Shown here one piece after another: positions 9,374-19,460 of a stretch of DNA of 64,000 bases. The notes under the pieces were generated by a model, which worked only from the letters and a program-made list of their open reading frames with translations, was not told the DNA's origin and made no database searches. How positions within the stretch are numbered: position 1 is the first letter of the stretch; every line of letters starts with the position of its first letter. The DNA is from Coxiella-like endosymbiont (GTDB taxonomy: Bacteria > Pseudomonadota > Gammaproteobacteria > Coxiellales > Coxiellaceae): contig NZ_CP084737.1 of the NCBI RefSeq assembly GCF_024730665.1, forward strand, positions 434,001 through 498,000, written 5' to 3'. A program made the position numbers and the translations under genes.

Positions 9374-10229
9374 TGTTTTGTATCTGCTCCCTCATTTGCT
9401 CAATCTGCACTTTTAATTCAACCACAGATTCTGAAACATCAATATCCAATAATTTACTACCTAATGTATTCACCTCACGATTTAATTCCTGCATCAAAAA
9501 ATCTAATCTTCGTCCTACTACGCCCCCGTCATTTAAAATACGTCTTATTTCTGCAAGATGTGCTTCTAGTCGTTGCAACTCTTCAGCCACATCTATTTTT
9601 TGTATTATCCAAAGCATTTCTTGTTCCAAACGACTTTTATCCAAATTAAGCGAGAGTTTTTTAAAACTCGTCATTATTTTTTCATGTGCTAATTGCATCA
9701 ACATAGGTATTCGCTTTTGGATAAAAACAAGCTGTTTTTTCATGACATGTAAACGATCTTCAATAAATGTCTGAAGACCCCTGCCTTCCCGAGAGCGCAT
9801 ATTTACACAATCAATTAACGTCTTTTCCAGCAAAGCTGAAATTGCTTCATTCATCTCATTCACCTGTGCTTCTTTCGTTTGCAAGACACCTGGATAGGAT
9901 AATATATCCATCACATCAATCGTTGCTCCTGGAAAGAATGTAATAACCATTTCACTTACTTTTGCTAATCTCTCAGTTAATGGCTGATTGACCGTAATTT
10001 CAAAGAGCGCACGCTGTCCGGGCTGAAATCGCAAAACTGCTTCAACTTTTCCACGATTCAAATACTTTTGTATCATTCCCCGCGAAGACTGTTCAAAATC
10101 ACGAAAAAAATCCGGCAATCCTAGGCTAATTTCAAGATAACGGTGATTAACCGTCCGAATTTCCCACGTTAATATTCCCCATTCTGCTTCCTGAGAGCTT
10201 CTGACGAAAGCAGTCATACTTGTAATCAT
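9366..10229 (-). CDS. yicC: YicC/YloC-family endoribonuclease
   Basis: A 287-residue YicC family protein. It opens with MITSMTAFVRS and has the conserved EIRTVNHRYLEISLGLPDFF, an acidic-helical middle, and the C-terminal EELQRLEAHLAEIRRIL and GRRLDFLMQELNREVNTLGSKL block. Members form ring-like oligomers and act as endoribonucleases; the cellular role is not settled. ATG 10229 is chosen over a GTG at 10238 because it gives the family N-terminus. It heads the yicC-gmk-rpoZ string and is divergent from rph. Confidence 0.9.
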   Translation of the reverse strand: MITSMTAFVRSSQEAEWGILTWEIRTVNHRYLEISLGLPDFFRDFEQSSRGMIQKYLNRGKVEAVLRFQPGQRALFEITVNQPLTERLAKVSEMVITFFPGATIDVMDILSYPGVLQTKEAQVNEMNEAISALLEKTLIDCVNMRSREGRGLQTFIEDRLHVMKKQLVFIQKRIPMLMQLAHEKIMTSFKKLSLNLDKSRLEQEMLWIIQKIDVAEELQRLEAHLAEIRRILNDGGVVGRRLDFLMQELNREVNTLGSKLLDIDVSESVVELKVQIEQMREQIQNIE

Positions 10230-10399
10230 ATATGTCACCCTACATTACAAATCCCGTTGTTGGTGGACATAATAACATAACACAAGCCCCTCACTGATTC
10301 GTTTAGACATATTTTAGCAAATAGATAGTTGTCTTTTTTATTTGGCATGATGTTATGGTATATAGAATATTTACATCAAGTGATCCACAAGAGGTCAGT

Positions 10400-11118
10400 A
10401 TGCGTCCTAGTAAACGAGCAGAAAATGAATTGCGACCCATTTCTTTTGCCACTCAATTTATTCAGTATCCCGAGGGCTCTGTTTTAATAACAATGGGCCA
10501 CACTAAAGTGATTTGTACTGCGAGTATCGTAGAAGGGATTCCACGTTTCCTTAAAAATAGCGAGCAAGGATGGTTGACAGCGGAATATGGCATGTTACCG
10601 CGTTCCACTCATAGCCGTATGGATCGGGAGGCAACTAGAGGAAAACAAGGCGGACGTACCATTGAAATTCAACGATTAATCGGACGAGCATTGCGTGCAG
10701 CATTAGACCTTAAACTTCTCGGCTCTTATACAATCACTATCGATTGTGATGTTATTCAGGCAGACGGGGGACACGAACGGCAGCTATTAACGGTAGTTGT
10801 ATTGCTATGGTCGATGCTCTGCGTCATTTACAAAGACAAGGTATTTTAGAGACCGACCCCTTAAAACATTTAGTTGCTGCTGTTTCGGTAGGCATTTATA
10901 ACGGAACACCTATTTTGGATCTAGATTATGAAGAAGACTCAAAAGCGGACACAGACATGAATGTAGTGATGACGGATCAGGATTCATTTATCGAAATTCA
11001 AGGCACTGCTGAAGGTAATGCCTTTCATACCAAAGAATTCGATACGCTAATTGACCTTGCCCGTCAAGGCATTAAAACTATTCTCCAAAAACAACAGGAA
11101 GTATTGAGGCAAAATTAG
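10400..11118 (+). CDS. rph: Ribonuclease PH, one frameshift
   Basis: RNase PH is a phosphorolytic 3'-5' exonuclease that trims tRNA and rRNA ends. Start ATG 10400 follows GAGGTC and gives [16 protein letters not shown]. Seen are [49 protein letters not shown] and [10 protein letters not shown]. The frame then breaks at the G5 run 10766-10770; one extra G restores [18 protein letters not shown] and the rest ([21 protein letters not shown]). The TAG overlaps the murI GTG by one base. tRNA maturation needs are covered by RNase PH or its relatives, so loss might be tolerated, but the intact remainder argues for a recent or artificial break. Confidence 0.9.
10766..10770 (+). other. Frameshift site in rph (G5 run)
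   Basis: One extra G restores the invariant [13 protein letters not shown] motif. Confidence 0.85.
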
Positions 11119-11932
11119 TGAAAAGGATGATAAACGCCTCTCTTCCTATTGGTATTTTCGATTCTGGCATGGGTGGGCTTACTGTTTTACGTGAGCTAGT
11201 AAAATGCTTACCTAATGAATCTTTTCTTTATTTAGGTGATACTGCACGGCTCCCATATGGTACAAAAAGCCAAGAGACTGTTGTGCGTTATGCTTCACAA
11301 ATGGCTTCGTTGCTTGTTGCGCAAGGAATCAAACTATTAGTCTTAGCCTGTAATACTGCCTCCACGGCGGCATTAACTTATCTGCAAAGACAATTTCCCA
11401 ACATTCCTATCATTGATGTTGTAGAACCCGGCGTAAAAGCTGCTGTAAATGCTACAAAAAATAATAAGGTAGCTCTGCTTGCAACCGAAACAACAATTCA
11501 ATCTGGGATTTATCAAAGCATGATTCGATCATTAAATCCTGCTATCGCAATTATTACGCAAACTTGTGGCTTATTTGTTGCACTTGCTGAAGAAGGATGC
11601 ATCAATGATGACATCGCTTTACTCGTAACACAAAAGTATCTTGAGCCAGTGATTAATAGTCATTATCACTGTGATTCAGTGATTTTAGGCTGTACCCATT
11701 TTCCTGTTTTTATGCAGTCGTTATCAACGATTTTAGGGACTGGAGTTAACATCATTAATTCGGCAAGGGCAACGGCTAAGGCGGTAAAATTAGTCGCAAA
11801 AAAATGAATCTGGAAGGCATGACCACTGCTCAACCCACAATTTCCTTCTTTGTCACCGATTCTCCTCAACGTTTTATCCGTGTTGGTGAAATTTTTTCGG
11901 GCAATGCATTAATCCTGAGACAGTGCAACTAA
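11118..11932 (+). CDS. murI: Glutamate racemase, one frameshift near the C-terminus
   Basis: Converts L- to D-glutamate for peptidoglycan stems. The N-terminal GIFDSGMGGLTVL, both catalytic cysteines in LACNTAST and LGCTHFPV, and TARLPYGTKS are present. A premature TGA after VAKK at 11805-11807 follows the A7 run 11798-11804; with one more A the frame continues through SFFVTDSPQRFIRVGEIF to TAA 11930-11932, giving 271 residues, normal for the family. All catalytic residues lie before the break, so a shortened enzyme might retain some function. Confidence 0.9.
11798..11804 (+). other. Frameshift site in murI (A7 run)
   Basis: One extra A joins the racemase core to its conserved TDSPQRF C-terminus. 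Confidence 0.8.
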
Positions 11933-12968
11933 TTGATGGAACAAAATGAAAAATCAGTTATTTTATCTTGTTTTAGATTCTGCTACTTTTTAAGCGATTA
12001 TTGAAAAAGATCTTGTTATATATTGAATCTTGAATTTGGCCAAGATGATGCCAAATTAATCGCTGTTAAGTATTGTGAACCATTTATTAGTCAGCCGTAG
12101 ATATAAAACAATTTCCGTAAGTTATGTTACAGTCAGAAATATAACTTTTTCTATTGTAGTCAAGGGGTCACAATACTAAAGTGGAAACAATTTTTAGTGT
12201 TCTTCAATACCGTGGACTATTTTAGGTTATCCTGATTGCCGGCGAACAAAAAATATATCGAAGTTTTTGAAACTGACCAATCTTTTTATCAAAACAGGCC
12301 AAAAGAACCCGATAAAAATCGAAAATCCTATACTCATTACCATTAATTTGAACAAATCCCAAATCACAATGACAATTTCTGTTATAGAACGAATTTGAAA
12401 TAGTTAGCTTATGGCAACTATGACTTATTTTAAAGAAAAGGATTTAATGAAGCTAACCTCAAAGATCCTACTTGCCACTTTTTCTCTTTTTTCTAGTTGT
12501 TGTTATTCTCTGATATATCCTCCAGTAGCTTTTAATATCAGCACACTATCCCACATTTTACATTAAACAACCCGTTTTGCTTGACTTTTTGACAATGCTC
12601 TCCAATCGTGCCTGATGATAGATGAAGCGAAACTACACTCAAAGAAGTAAAATAAACTGAAGATAACGCGCTTTTCTTTATCTATAAAATCTAATCCTAA
12701 ACAGTGCACAATCACATGATCTAGTTTATTGCGTCAGCAAATGTCCTACGCCGCTGTAAGCACTTTTTCTGCATTATGGCAACAGCAATGATAACCAACT
12801 GGATGAAACTGGTTCTCATTCGTGACTTCACGACAGACTTTTGTCTCTGGATGCAAATCATACTCGTATCCTATTTTCAACTAATCAAAAAATCTTTTAT
12901 GAGCTGGCGCACGAATACTGTTTACGTTCAGAATGATAACATGCATAAATTATGTAAGAATGATGATC
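11933..12968. other. About 1 kb without a recognised gene
   Basis: Only one small open frame with gene-like traits is visible (12447-12566, listed separately). An open frame from 12776 overlaps the start of pyrE in another phase and looks like chance. No repeats or RNA genes were recognised. This is probably the site of one or two lost genes. Confidence 0.5.
12447..12566 (+). CDS. Possible small lipoprotein or lipoprotein stub, 39 residues
   Basis: ATG 12447 lies 6 bases after AAAAGG. The peptide begins MKLTSKILLATFSLFSSCC, that is, a basic N-terminus, a hydrophobic core and a lipobox-like FSSC, then ends after 39 residues. It may be a true small lipoprotein or just the surviving 5' end of a decayed lipoprotein gene in the murI-pyrE gap. 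I do not recognise a family. Nothing downstream continues it convincingly. Confidence 0.35.
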   Translation: MKLTSKILLATFSLFSSCCYSLIYPPVAFNISTLSHILH

Positions 12969-13603
12969 ATGAATCAAGCTATGGAAATAGAAATAGCAAA
13001 ATTGTTACTGGATATCAAGGCCGTTACTTTAAATCTGAAAGAACCGTATCGATATGCATCAGGATTACTATCCCCTATTTATTGTGACAATCGTTTAATT
13101 ATTTCTTATCCTGATAAACGCAAAATTGTTATTGATGCTTTCCTTCACCTTATCGAAAAAAATAAATTGCAATTTGACGTTGTCGCCGGTACAGCAACAG
13201 CAGGCATTCCACATGCAGCCTGGATTGCCGATCGATTAAATTTACCGATGGTTTATGTTCGCGATAAAGCTAAAGTTCATGGTAAAAAAATCAGATTGAG
13301 GGTCGTTTGCAAAAGAGCCAAAAAGCATTAGTTGTTGAAGATTTAATTAGTATAGGAAAGAGTTCTATTACCGCAGGATTAGCGCTTCGTAAATCTGGAG
13401 GTTGGGTTACTGATTGCATAGCAATCTTCTCTTATCAATTACCGAAAACAATACAAAATTTTTCAGAAGCTTGTATCAATTGCTATGCTCTTTCTAATTT
13501 TAATATTTTAATCGAAGTAGCTGTTGAGAAAGCTTATATTAGCGATAAAGAAAAACAAAAAGCGTTAGCATGGAATAAAAATCCTGAAGAATGGGAGTCT
13601 TGA
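12969..13603 (+). CDS. pyrE: Orotate phosphoribosyltransferase, one frameshift
   Basis: Makes orotidine monophosphate from orotate and PRPP in pyrimidine synthesis. Seen are YRYASGLLSPIYCDNR, the VAGTATAGIPHA loop, PMVYVRDKAKVHGK and the PRPP-binding VVEDLISIGKSS. The frame breaks at the A7 run 13284-13290; one extra A gives GKKNQIEGRLQKSQKALVVEDL and a protein of 211 residues, close to the E. coli length. In-frame ATGs exist at 12933, 12960, 12963, 12969 and 12981 with no clear ribosome site, so the start is uncertain. The PRPP motif reads ISIGKSS where ISTGKSS is usual. Confidence 0.88.
13284..13290 (+). other. Frameshift site in pyrE (A7 run)
   Basis: One extra A joins VHGKK to NQIEGRLQKSQKALVVED. 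Confidence 0.8.
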
Positions 13604-13672
13604 TCCTTCTCCGAGGCTTAACTGCAAGGATGACTTGAATAGGAAAAAATTATATTTAAGATAATAGTTCTT

Positions 13673-15100
13673 CTAAAATGGCAACTTCAAAGTACTATCA
13701 ATATTCAGCAATTGAATTCTAAAAATCTCTTCAATGCGCTTTAATTCATCTTTCGTATTCGCTTCAAAACGCAAGATCAAATAAGGTGAAGTATTAGATG
13801 GGCGCACCAATCCCCATCCATTTTCAAATTCCACACGTAGACCGTCAATAGTAATCACTTCTGCATTCACAAAAACTGCCTTTTCTGCCAGTTTTTGCAT
13901 AAATAAATATTTTTCTTCTTCCGGTATTGGTAACTTTAATTCAGGCGTGCTAATGGTGTTCGGCAATGCACCAAAAATTTCGCTCACACGTTGCGAGCTA
14001 TGTGAAACGATTCGCAATAAGCGCGCACCAACATATATACCATCATCAAAACCAAACCATTCATCTCTAAAGAAGATATGCCCACTCATTTCACCAGCCA
14101 ATGGCGCATTCGTTTCAAATAATTTCGCTTTAATTACCGAATGGCCCGTACGCCACATCACCGGATTACCGCGATATTTTCTAATAATTTCTGGTAAATG
14201 ACGGGAACATTTCACATCGAAAATAATGTCAGAACCTGGCAAACGAGATAAAAGATCCATTGAAAATAGCATCAATTGGCGATCAGGCCAGATAATCTCA
14301 CCTTTTTCTGTAACCACACCTAAACGATCTGCATCACCATCAAAAGCAAACCCTAAATCAGCATTTGTGTTTTTTACTGTATCGATAAGAGCAATTAAAT
14401 TATCGGGAATAGTAGGATCGGGATGATGGTTAGGGAAGTTGCCATCGACTTCACAAAAAAGCTCCACCACCTCACACCCCATTTGGCGATATAGCTCTGG
14501 CGCAATTTTACCGGCAACTCCATTACCGCAATCGACAACTATTTTTAAAGGACATGCTAATTGAATATGCTGGACAAGGTAATTTTCATAATCCTGGATA
14601 ATATTAATATCGATCTTCTGTCCCTTTTTATCTTTCTCAAAACTACGTTCCTGAATCCGAGTTTTAATAGCCGTGATTCCCTCTATCGTCAATGTTTTTC
14701 CATTCAATATAATTTTAAAACCATTATGATTTCTGGGATTATGACTCGCCGTTACCATTACGCCGGAATTGGTTTCTAAACGATTTGTCGCGAAATATAC
14801 CAACGGTGTGGGTACGACCCCCACATTGAAAACTGTTAAACCTGTCTCACAAAGTCCACGCATTAAAGCAGTTACTAATTGAGGCCCTGATAAACGCCCA
14901 TCACAACCCACGATAATAGCTTTTTGCCTTTGTTCACGGACTTCACTACCAATAGCTAAGCCAATTGCATAAGCTAAACCCACCGTCAAACCATCATCAG
15001 AGACAGTACCCCGTATGTCGTAAGTTCGGAAAAGATTTTTAGGTATGGTTGTAGGAATTATGTCTTCCAAATTAATGTTGGCCAGAACTTCCGAAACCAC
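13673..15100 (-). CDS. Phosphomannomutase/phosphoglucomutase (AlgC-type)
   Basis: A 475-residue alpha-D-phosphohexomutase interconverting 1- and 6-phosphates of mannose or glucose, for LPS and exopolysaccharide sugar nucleotides. The four family motifs are visible: FRTYDIRG near the N-terminus, the phosphoserine loop VTASHNP, the metal loop DGDADR, the sugar-binding GEMSGH and the C-terminal phosphate-binding [12 protein letters not shown] 15100 has an upstream GAGG and overlaps the end of dut by 29 bases; a TTG at 15070 is an alternative. The order dut then algC is as in Pseudomonas. The frame is intact. Confidence 0.88.
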   Translation of the reverse strand: MVSEVLANINLEDIIPTTIPKNLFRTYDIRGTVSDDGLTVGLAYAIGLAIGSEVREQRQKAIIVGCDGRLSGPQLVTALMRGLCETGLTVFNVGVVPTPLVYFATNRLETNSGVMVTASHNPRNHNGFKIILNGKTLTIEGITAIKTRIQERSFEKDKKGQKIDINIIQDYENYLVQHIQLACPLKIVVDCGNGVAGKIAPELYRQMGCEVVELFCEVDGNFPNHHPDPTIPDNLIALIDTVKNTNADLGFAFDGDADRLGVVTEKGEIIWPDRQLMLFSMDLLSRLPGSDIIFDVKCSRHLPEIIRKYRGNPVMWRTGHSVIKAKLFETNAPLAGEMSGHIFFRDEWFGFDDGIYVGARLLRIVSHSSQRVSEIFGALPNTISTPELKLPIPEEEKYLFMQKLAEKAVFVNAEVITIDGLRVEFENGWGLVRPSNTSPYLILRFEANTKDELKRIEEIFRIQLLNIDSTLKLPF

Positions 15101-15530
15101 CTACGCCTCGCTCAGTTTCTTCAAACTCATCAACTAATTCAAATTGTGCTTTTAATATCGGTACGATCATCAATTGGGCAATCCGTTCTCCGGGTTGAAT
15201 AGCATAAGTTTCTTTGCTGCGATTCCAACAAGAAATCATCAGAGGACCTTGATAATCCGAATCTATCAACCCTATTAAATTACCTAATACAATGCCATGC
15301 TTATGTCCTAAGCCCGAACGAGGTAAGATGGCAACCGCCACATTAGCATCATTCAAATGGATAGCTATTCCCGCGTGAATCAAATATGTTTCCCCGGGAT
15401 GAATCTCGAGTGGTTCATCTAAACACGCCCGCAAATCCAGCCCTGCAGAGCCAGATGTTGCATAACTAGGTAAAGGAAATTGGTTTCCTAATCGTTTATC
15501 TAAAATCTTTAATTGCACTGGCTGTAACAT
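15072..15530 (-). CDS. dut: dUTP diphosphatase
   Basis: Hydrolyses dUTP to dUMP, keeping uracil out of DNA and feeding thymidylate synthesis. All five trimeric dUTPase motifs are present: [41 protein letters not shown] and the flexible C-terminal arm [12 protein letters not shown]. At 152 residues it is the usual size. Relatives normally have coaBC directly upstream; here only 121 bases separate its start from the radC remnant, so coaBC is not at this site. Confidence 0.93.
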   Translation of the reverse strand: MLQPVQLKILDKRLGNQFPLPSYATSGSAGLDLRACLDEPLEIHPGETYLIHAGIAIHLNDANVAVAILPRSGLGHKHGIVLGNLIGLIDSDYQGPLMISCWNRSKETYAIQPGERIAQLMIVPILKAQFELVDEFEETERGVGGFGSSGQH

Positions 15531-15651
15531 AACGCTTCACGTCTTCAATCGCGAAGCACAGAATGTAACTGTTATTTGCATGATATACAAGTCGTACTTA
15601 AATTCGGTATTGTGCAAGTTAGAAACTTAATGAAACTTATATCATTCAATT

Positions 15652-16090
15652 ATGTCAATTATAAAATGGCTAACCCCGCAAGAGCTGGGATCGAAAGAGA
15701 ATGACTTCTGTGTGGGACGTAAAGCACTTTCTAGCGCTAAGAGCTTATAGCAACGCTCTTATTTTTAGCATCACTAGAGCAGAAAAACTGGTCCGATTCA
15801 ACCGACGCAAACCATTCTCCTTTCGCCCAACCCTGTTACTATTAAAACGAATTTTTCGCTTGCCTTTTCTTTATAATCGTCATCGCATCATCTAATTTGA
15901 AAAACTTTTATACGGTTTTACCAATCAAACTCTGTACATCCTAGATCAATCATCAAACATCAAACGCACTTTCTATCATGGCAGCACCGACCGGTGTAAT
16001 CGAAAAAATTTCTTAATCGACGATACGCTATCCCCCTACATATTGCTTTACTCGGTCACATTATTATTTGCAATCAAGATTGGATTCTTT
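15652..16090 (+). pseudogene. radC: radC remnant (JAB-domain protein)
   Basis: Expected position for radC, just upstream of rpmB on the same strand. Pieces of RadC can be read: MSIIKW at the start with GRKALSSA, then RIFRLPFLYNRHRII, a stop, FEKLLYGFTNQT in the same frame, and LLGHIIICNQDWI near the end in another frame. These match the family pattern of an F-x-x-L-F-L-x-N-x-H-R-(V/I)-I block, F-E-E-L-F-Y-G-T-I-N, and a D-H-I-(I/V)-I-G block. The catalytic HNHPSG metal motif and surroundings are missing, with several stops and frame changes. This is true decay and cannot be explained by one miscalled run. Confidence 0.7.
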
Positions 16091-16395
16091 CTCCTTCACT
16101 GCAATAAGGAATATTATGAATCGCGATCCAGAGGAAAGAAATTCATTCAGAGTTATGAAAATAAACACATGACAAGCAATCAGATGGTGATAGTGGGCTC
16201 GCGCAAAACCAGCTGATTCATATTTTGCCCCTCTTAAACTTTCTTCAAATAAGAATTGTGGGATCCTGAGAAGAGCATGTAACACAGCAATTGCTACACT
16301 CTCCTCGTCTTAGAGTTCCACGGTTGCACCATTAAGCTATTTCTGGTATAAATCTCAATATTGATACTATGGTGGTATTACGGAGTAAAGTATTT

Positions 16396-16623
16396 GTGAC
16401 AAGAGTATGCCAAGTAACTGGGAAACGCCCTCTAACTGGTAACAACGTCTCCCACGCCAACAATAAAACCAGACGCCGCTTTCTTCCCAATTTAAAAAAG
16501 CGTCGGTTCTGGTTGCCGGAGGAAAAACGTTTTACAGCATTAACCGTTTCTGCTCATGGAATGCGAATAATCGACAAATTAGGGATTCAGACGGTTCTCA
16601 AAAAATTCGTTAATATGAAGTGA
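16396..16623 (+). CDS. rpmB: Ribosomal protein L28
   Basis: Large-subunit protein L28, about 75 residues. Starting at GTG 16396 gives (M)[24 protein letters not shown], the family N-terminus; an in-frame ATG upstream at 16369 would add nine unrelated residues. GGAG at 16382-16385 is the ribosome site. It ends with [16 protein letters not shown] as usual and is followed after 19 bases by rpmG, the standard pair. Confidence 0.93.
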   Translation: MTRVCQVTGKRPLTGNNVSHANNKTRRRFLPNLKKRRFWLPEEKRFTALTVSAHGMRIIDKLGIQTVLKKFVNMK

Positions 16624-16642
16624 AAATAAGGTTGCAATCATC

Positions 16643-16855
16643 ATGGCTGTCAGTGGACGCGAAAAAATTATGCTTCAATCTACCGGAAAAACTAAATCTG
16701 GGAAGCCGACAGGTACTTTTTACACTACCTATAAAAACAAACGCAATACAACTGAAAAAATAACTATCAAAAAATTTGATCTTCGTGCATGGAATCCTGA
16801 AACGGGTAAAAATGGTATGCATGTAGATTTCAAAGAAAAGAAAATTCCAAAATAG
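16643..16855 (+). CDS. rpmG: Ribosomal protein L33, longer than usual
   Basis: The L33 core is clear: [33 protein letters not shown] and the closing HVDFKEKKI. At 70 residues it is some 15 longer than the common 50-55. The extra length lies in two places, KTKSGKP before the FYTT motif and [12 protein letters not shown] before the C-terminal strand. It is co-directional with rpmB and has no Cys zinc motif. The extra segments are Lys/Gly rich and could be lineage-specific tails or loops on the ribosome surface. Confidence 0.9.
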   Translation: MAVSGREKIMLQSTGKTKSGKPTGTFYTTYKNKRNTTEKITIKKFDLRAWNPETGKNGMHVDFKEKKIPK

Positions 16856-16863
16856 ATATTCAT

Positions 16864-16885
16864 TCACTGATCCCTCACTGATCCC
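16864..16885. repeat. 11-bp tandem duplication
   Basis: TCACTGATCCC occurs twice head to tail between the converging rpmG and ferredoxin genes. Confidence 0.85.
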
Positions 16886-16912
16886 TTCTTAGTTATCCAA
16901 GAATCGAATAAC

Positions 16913-17659
<747 letters not shown>

Positions 17660-17663
<4 letters not shown>

Positions 17664-18144
17664 CTCTTAAGCCTTGTAATGCCTTGAGCGGAACATTTCG
17701 CTCTTAATGTTAAAATAGGTTCGCCAGTGGGTAAAATTAAGTTTTTTGCTATTTCAGCAAGGGGATAGAGAACAAATTCCCGACAAATAAGTTGAGGATG
17801 GGGAATAATAAGGTCATCGTTTTGAATCCGACTATCTCCATACAGCAGAATATCTAAATCAATCACTCGCGGTCCCCACCGTTCCCCGCTTCGCTGTCGA
17901 CCTTGGTGCTTTTCAAGTTCTTGCAATATTTTCAGAAGCTCATAAGGCAATAATGCTGTTTCAATGGCAGCAACTGCATTAATATAATCGGGTTGATTTT
18001 GCGGACCTAATGGCCGACTTCGATAAAGACTGGAATGAATTAACAAAGTTGTAGCTGGAAGCTTTGTTAATTTAGCAATGGCCATTTGTACTCGTTTTTT
18101 GGGTTATTGAGGTTTGCACCAATGCCAATGTAAGAAATCGTCAT
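17660..18144 (-). CDS. folK: HPPK (6-hydroxymethyl-dihydropterin pyrophosphokinase), one frameshift
   Basis: Transfers pyrophosphate from ATP to hydroxymethyl-dihydropterin in folate synthesis. ATG 18144 (overlapping the pcnB TGA as ATGA) opens [15 protein letters not shown]; the frame is lost at the A6 run 18095-18100 and, with one more A, continues through [21 protein letters not shown], and the ATP-site [16 protein letters not shown] and IPHPQL. The corrected protein has 161 residues. An internal ATG at 18085 would give a protein lacking the pterin-binding N-terminus. Confidence 0.88.
18095..18100 (-). other. Frameshift site in folK (A6)
   Basis: One extra A joins the [12 protein letters not shown] start to the downstream folK frame (RVQMAIAKL). 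Confidence 0.8.
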
Positions 18145-19460
18145 CGTGCTTGCTCGTTTAATCGATCGATCAGCTGTTCGCGTTTTTTTTGATTTCCATC
18201 CCGAAAGGCTCGCCACCAATAGACAATTTCTGTAAGTGGTTCTCCTGCCTGTTCTCGTAGTTCTAAAAAATCAAAAGCAGCACGAAAAAAGCGTTGCTCT
18301 ACAATACGATAAATACGACTGCGGCGACGTCGTTCCAAATGATATTGCAGCAACCACACAGAACGTATCATCGTTGTTAAACGACGAGGAATAGCTAATA
18401 TTTCCACTTGTTGACGTAACGCCATATTAATGCCGTAATAAATTGAAGGAAATAATCGTTTATATTTTTTAAAATATTGCTGCATCAATTCTTGAACGAC
18501 AGGCCACAACAAAATCGCAAATGAAAATCCAGGATTTAAAGTTCTATTTTTACTATAACGCTGATCTGTGGCTTTTAAAGAGAATTCAAATAAACTCTTA
18601 TAGTAAGGACGACATGTTTTCTCTAAGACTGTGACAGTATAAGGAAACAAGGTTTGCATATAATTAGTTTGTGACAACCAGTGATAAGACCGAAAAGCGT
18701 GTCCTTTAAAGAATATTTTCAATACTTCCGCAAAAAGACGCGTGCTCGGCACATGATGCAATAAATTATGTAATCGCCGTAACGATTCTTCAGTATCTGG
18801 ATGAATTTTGAAATCTAATTTTGCCGCTAATCTAATAGCTCGCAGTAATCGAACAGGATCTTCATGGTATCGTTTCGTAGGATCACCAATTATACGAATA
18901 ATACGCTTATTTAAATCTTCAATACCACCTGTAAAATCCACAACCGAAAAATCGGTGATATTATAATAGAGCGCATTGACGGTAAAATCGCGCCGCCATG
19001 CATCTTCTTCTATGGTACCATAAGTATTATTCTCCAATAACATGCATTCGCACGTACTTTTATTTTCAGACAGCGGTTCTTCTCGAATGAATTCTTCTAC
19101 ATTGTTAGCACGAAAGGTTGAAACTTCGATAATTTCATTTGGAAAATAAACATGCACTAAAATAAATCTCCGACCAATAAGACGGCTATTTCGAAATAGT
19201 TTTCGTATTTGTTGAGGAAGTGCATTGGTAGCGATATCAAAATCTTTTGGATGCAAACCCAGCAACATGTCGCGCACACCACCCCCGACGAGGTAAGCTT
19301 CATACCCTGACTTATTTAAACGGTACAATACCTTACAGGCATTCGGACTGATCTCATCTCGCGATATAGAATGATTTTTTTGATCAACAATACGGGGTCG
19401 GTCTTCCTTTCGTTTATGGGGTGGCTCCCGAAGCACTTGCCAATTAGTTGATTTAAACAT
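18141..19460 (-). CDS. pcnB: Poly(A) polymerase I
   Basis: Adds 3' poly(A) tails that mark RNA for decay. The class II nucleotidyltransferase core reads LVGGGVRDMLLGLHPKDFDIATNA at about residues 56-80 with the catalytic D-x-D, then RRFILVHV, DAWRRDFTVNALYYN and GDPTKRYHEDPVRLLRAIR. 439 residues, with the basic C-terminus of PcnB rather than the CCA-adding enzyme. It is the first gene of a run pcnB-folK-coaD-ferredoxin. Most tRNAs in this window lack an encoded CCA, so a separate CCA-adding enzyme is needed elsewhere. Confidence 0.9.
   Translation of the reverse strand: MFKSTNWQVLREPPHKRKEDRPRIVDQKNHSISRDEISPNACKVLYRLNKSGYEAYLVGGGVRDMLLGLHPKDFDIATNALPQQIRKLFRNSRLIGRRFILVHVYFPNEIIEVSTFRANNVEEFIREEPLSENKSTCECMLLENNTYGTIEEDAWRRDFTVNALYYNITDFSVVDFTGGIEDLNKRIIRIIGDPTKRYHEDPVRLLRAIRLAAKLDFKIHPDTEESLRRLHNLLHHVPSTRLFAEVLKIFFKGHAFRSYHWLSQTNYMQTLFPYTVTVLEKTCRPYYKSLFEFSLKATDQRYSKNRTLNPGFSFAILLWPVVQELMQQYFKKYKRLFPSIYYGINMALRQQVEILAIPRRLTTMIRSVWLLQYHLERRRRSRIYRIVEQRFFRAAFDFLELREQAGEPLTEIVYWWRAFRDGNQKKREQLIDRLNEQAR

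Noticed and set aside
12776-12935. Possible oligoribonuclease or exonuclease remnant before pyrE
   Set aside because: A short stretch FYELAHEYCLRSE is readable but I could not match it to any family with confidence.
12776-13087. Open frame of 103 codons overlapping pyrE
   Set aside because: The overlapping part is the pyrE coding sequence in another phase; the upstream part shows nothing recognisable.
16064-16285. 73-codon minus-strand frame
   Set aside because: It overlaps the end of the radC remnant in antisense and has no family traits.
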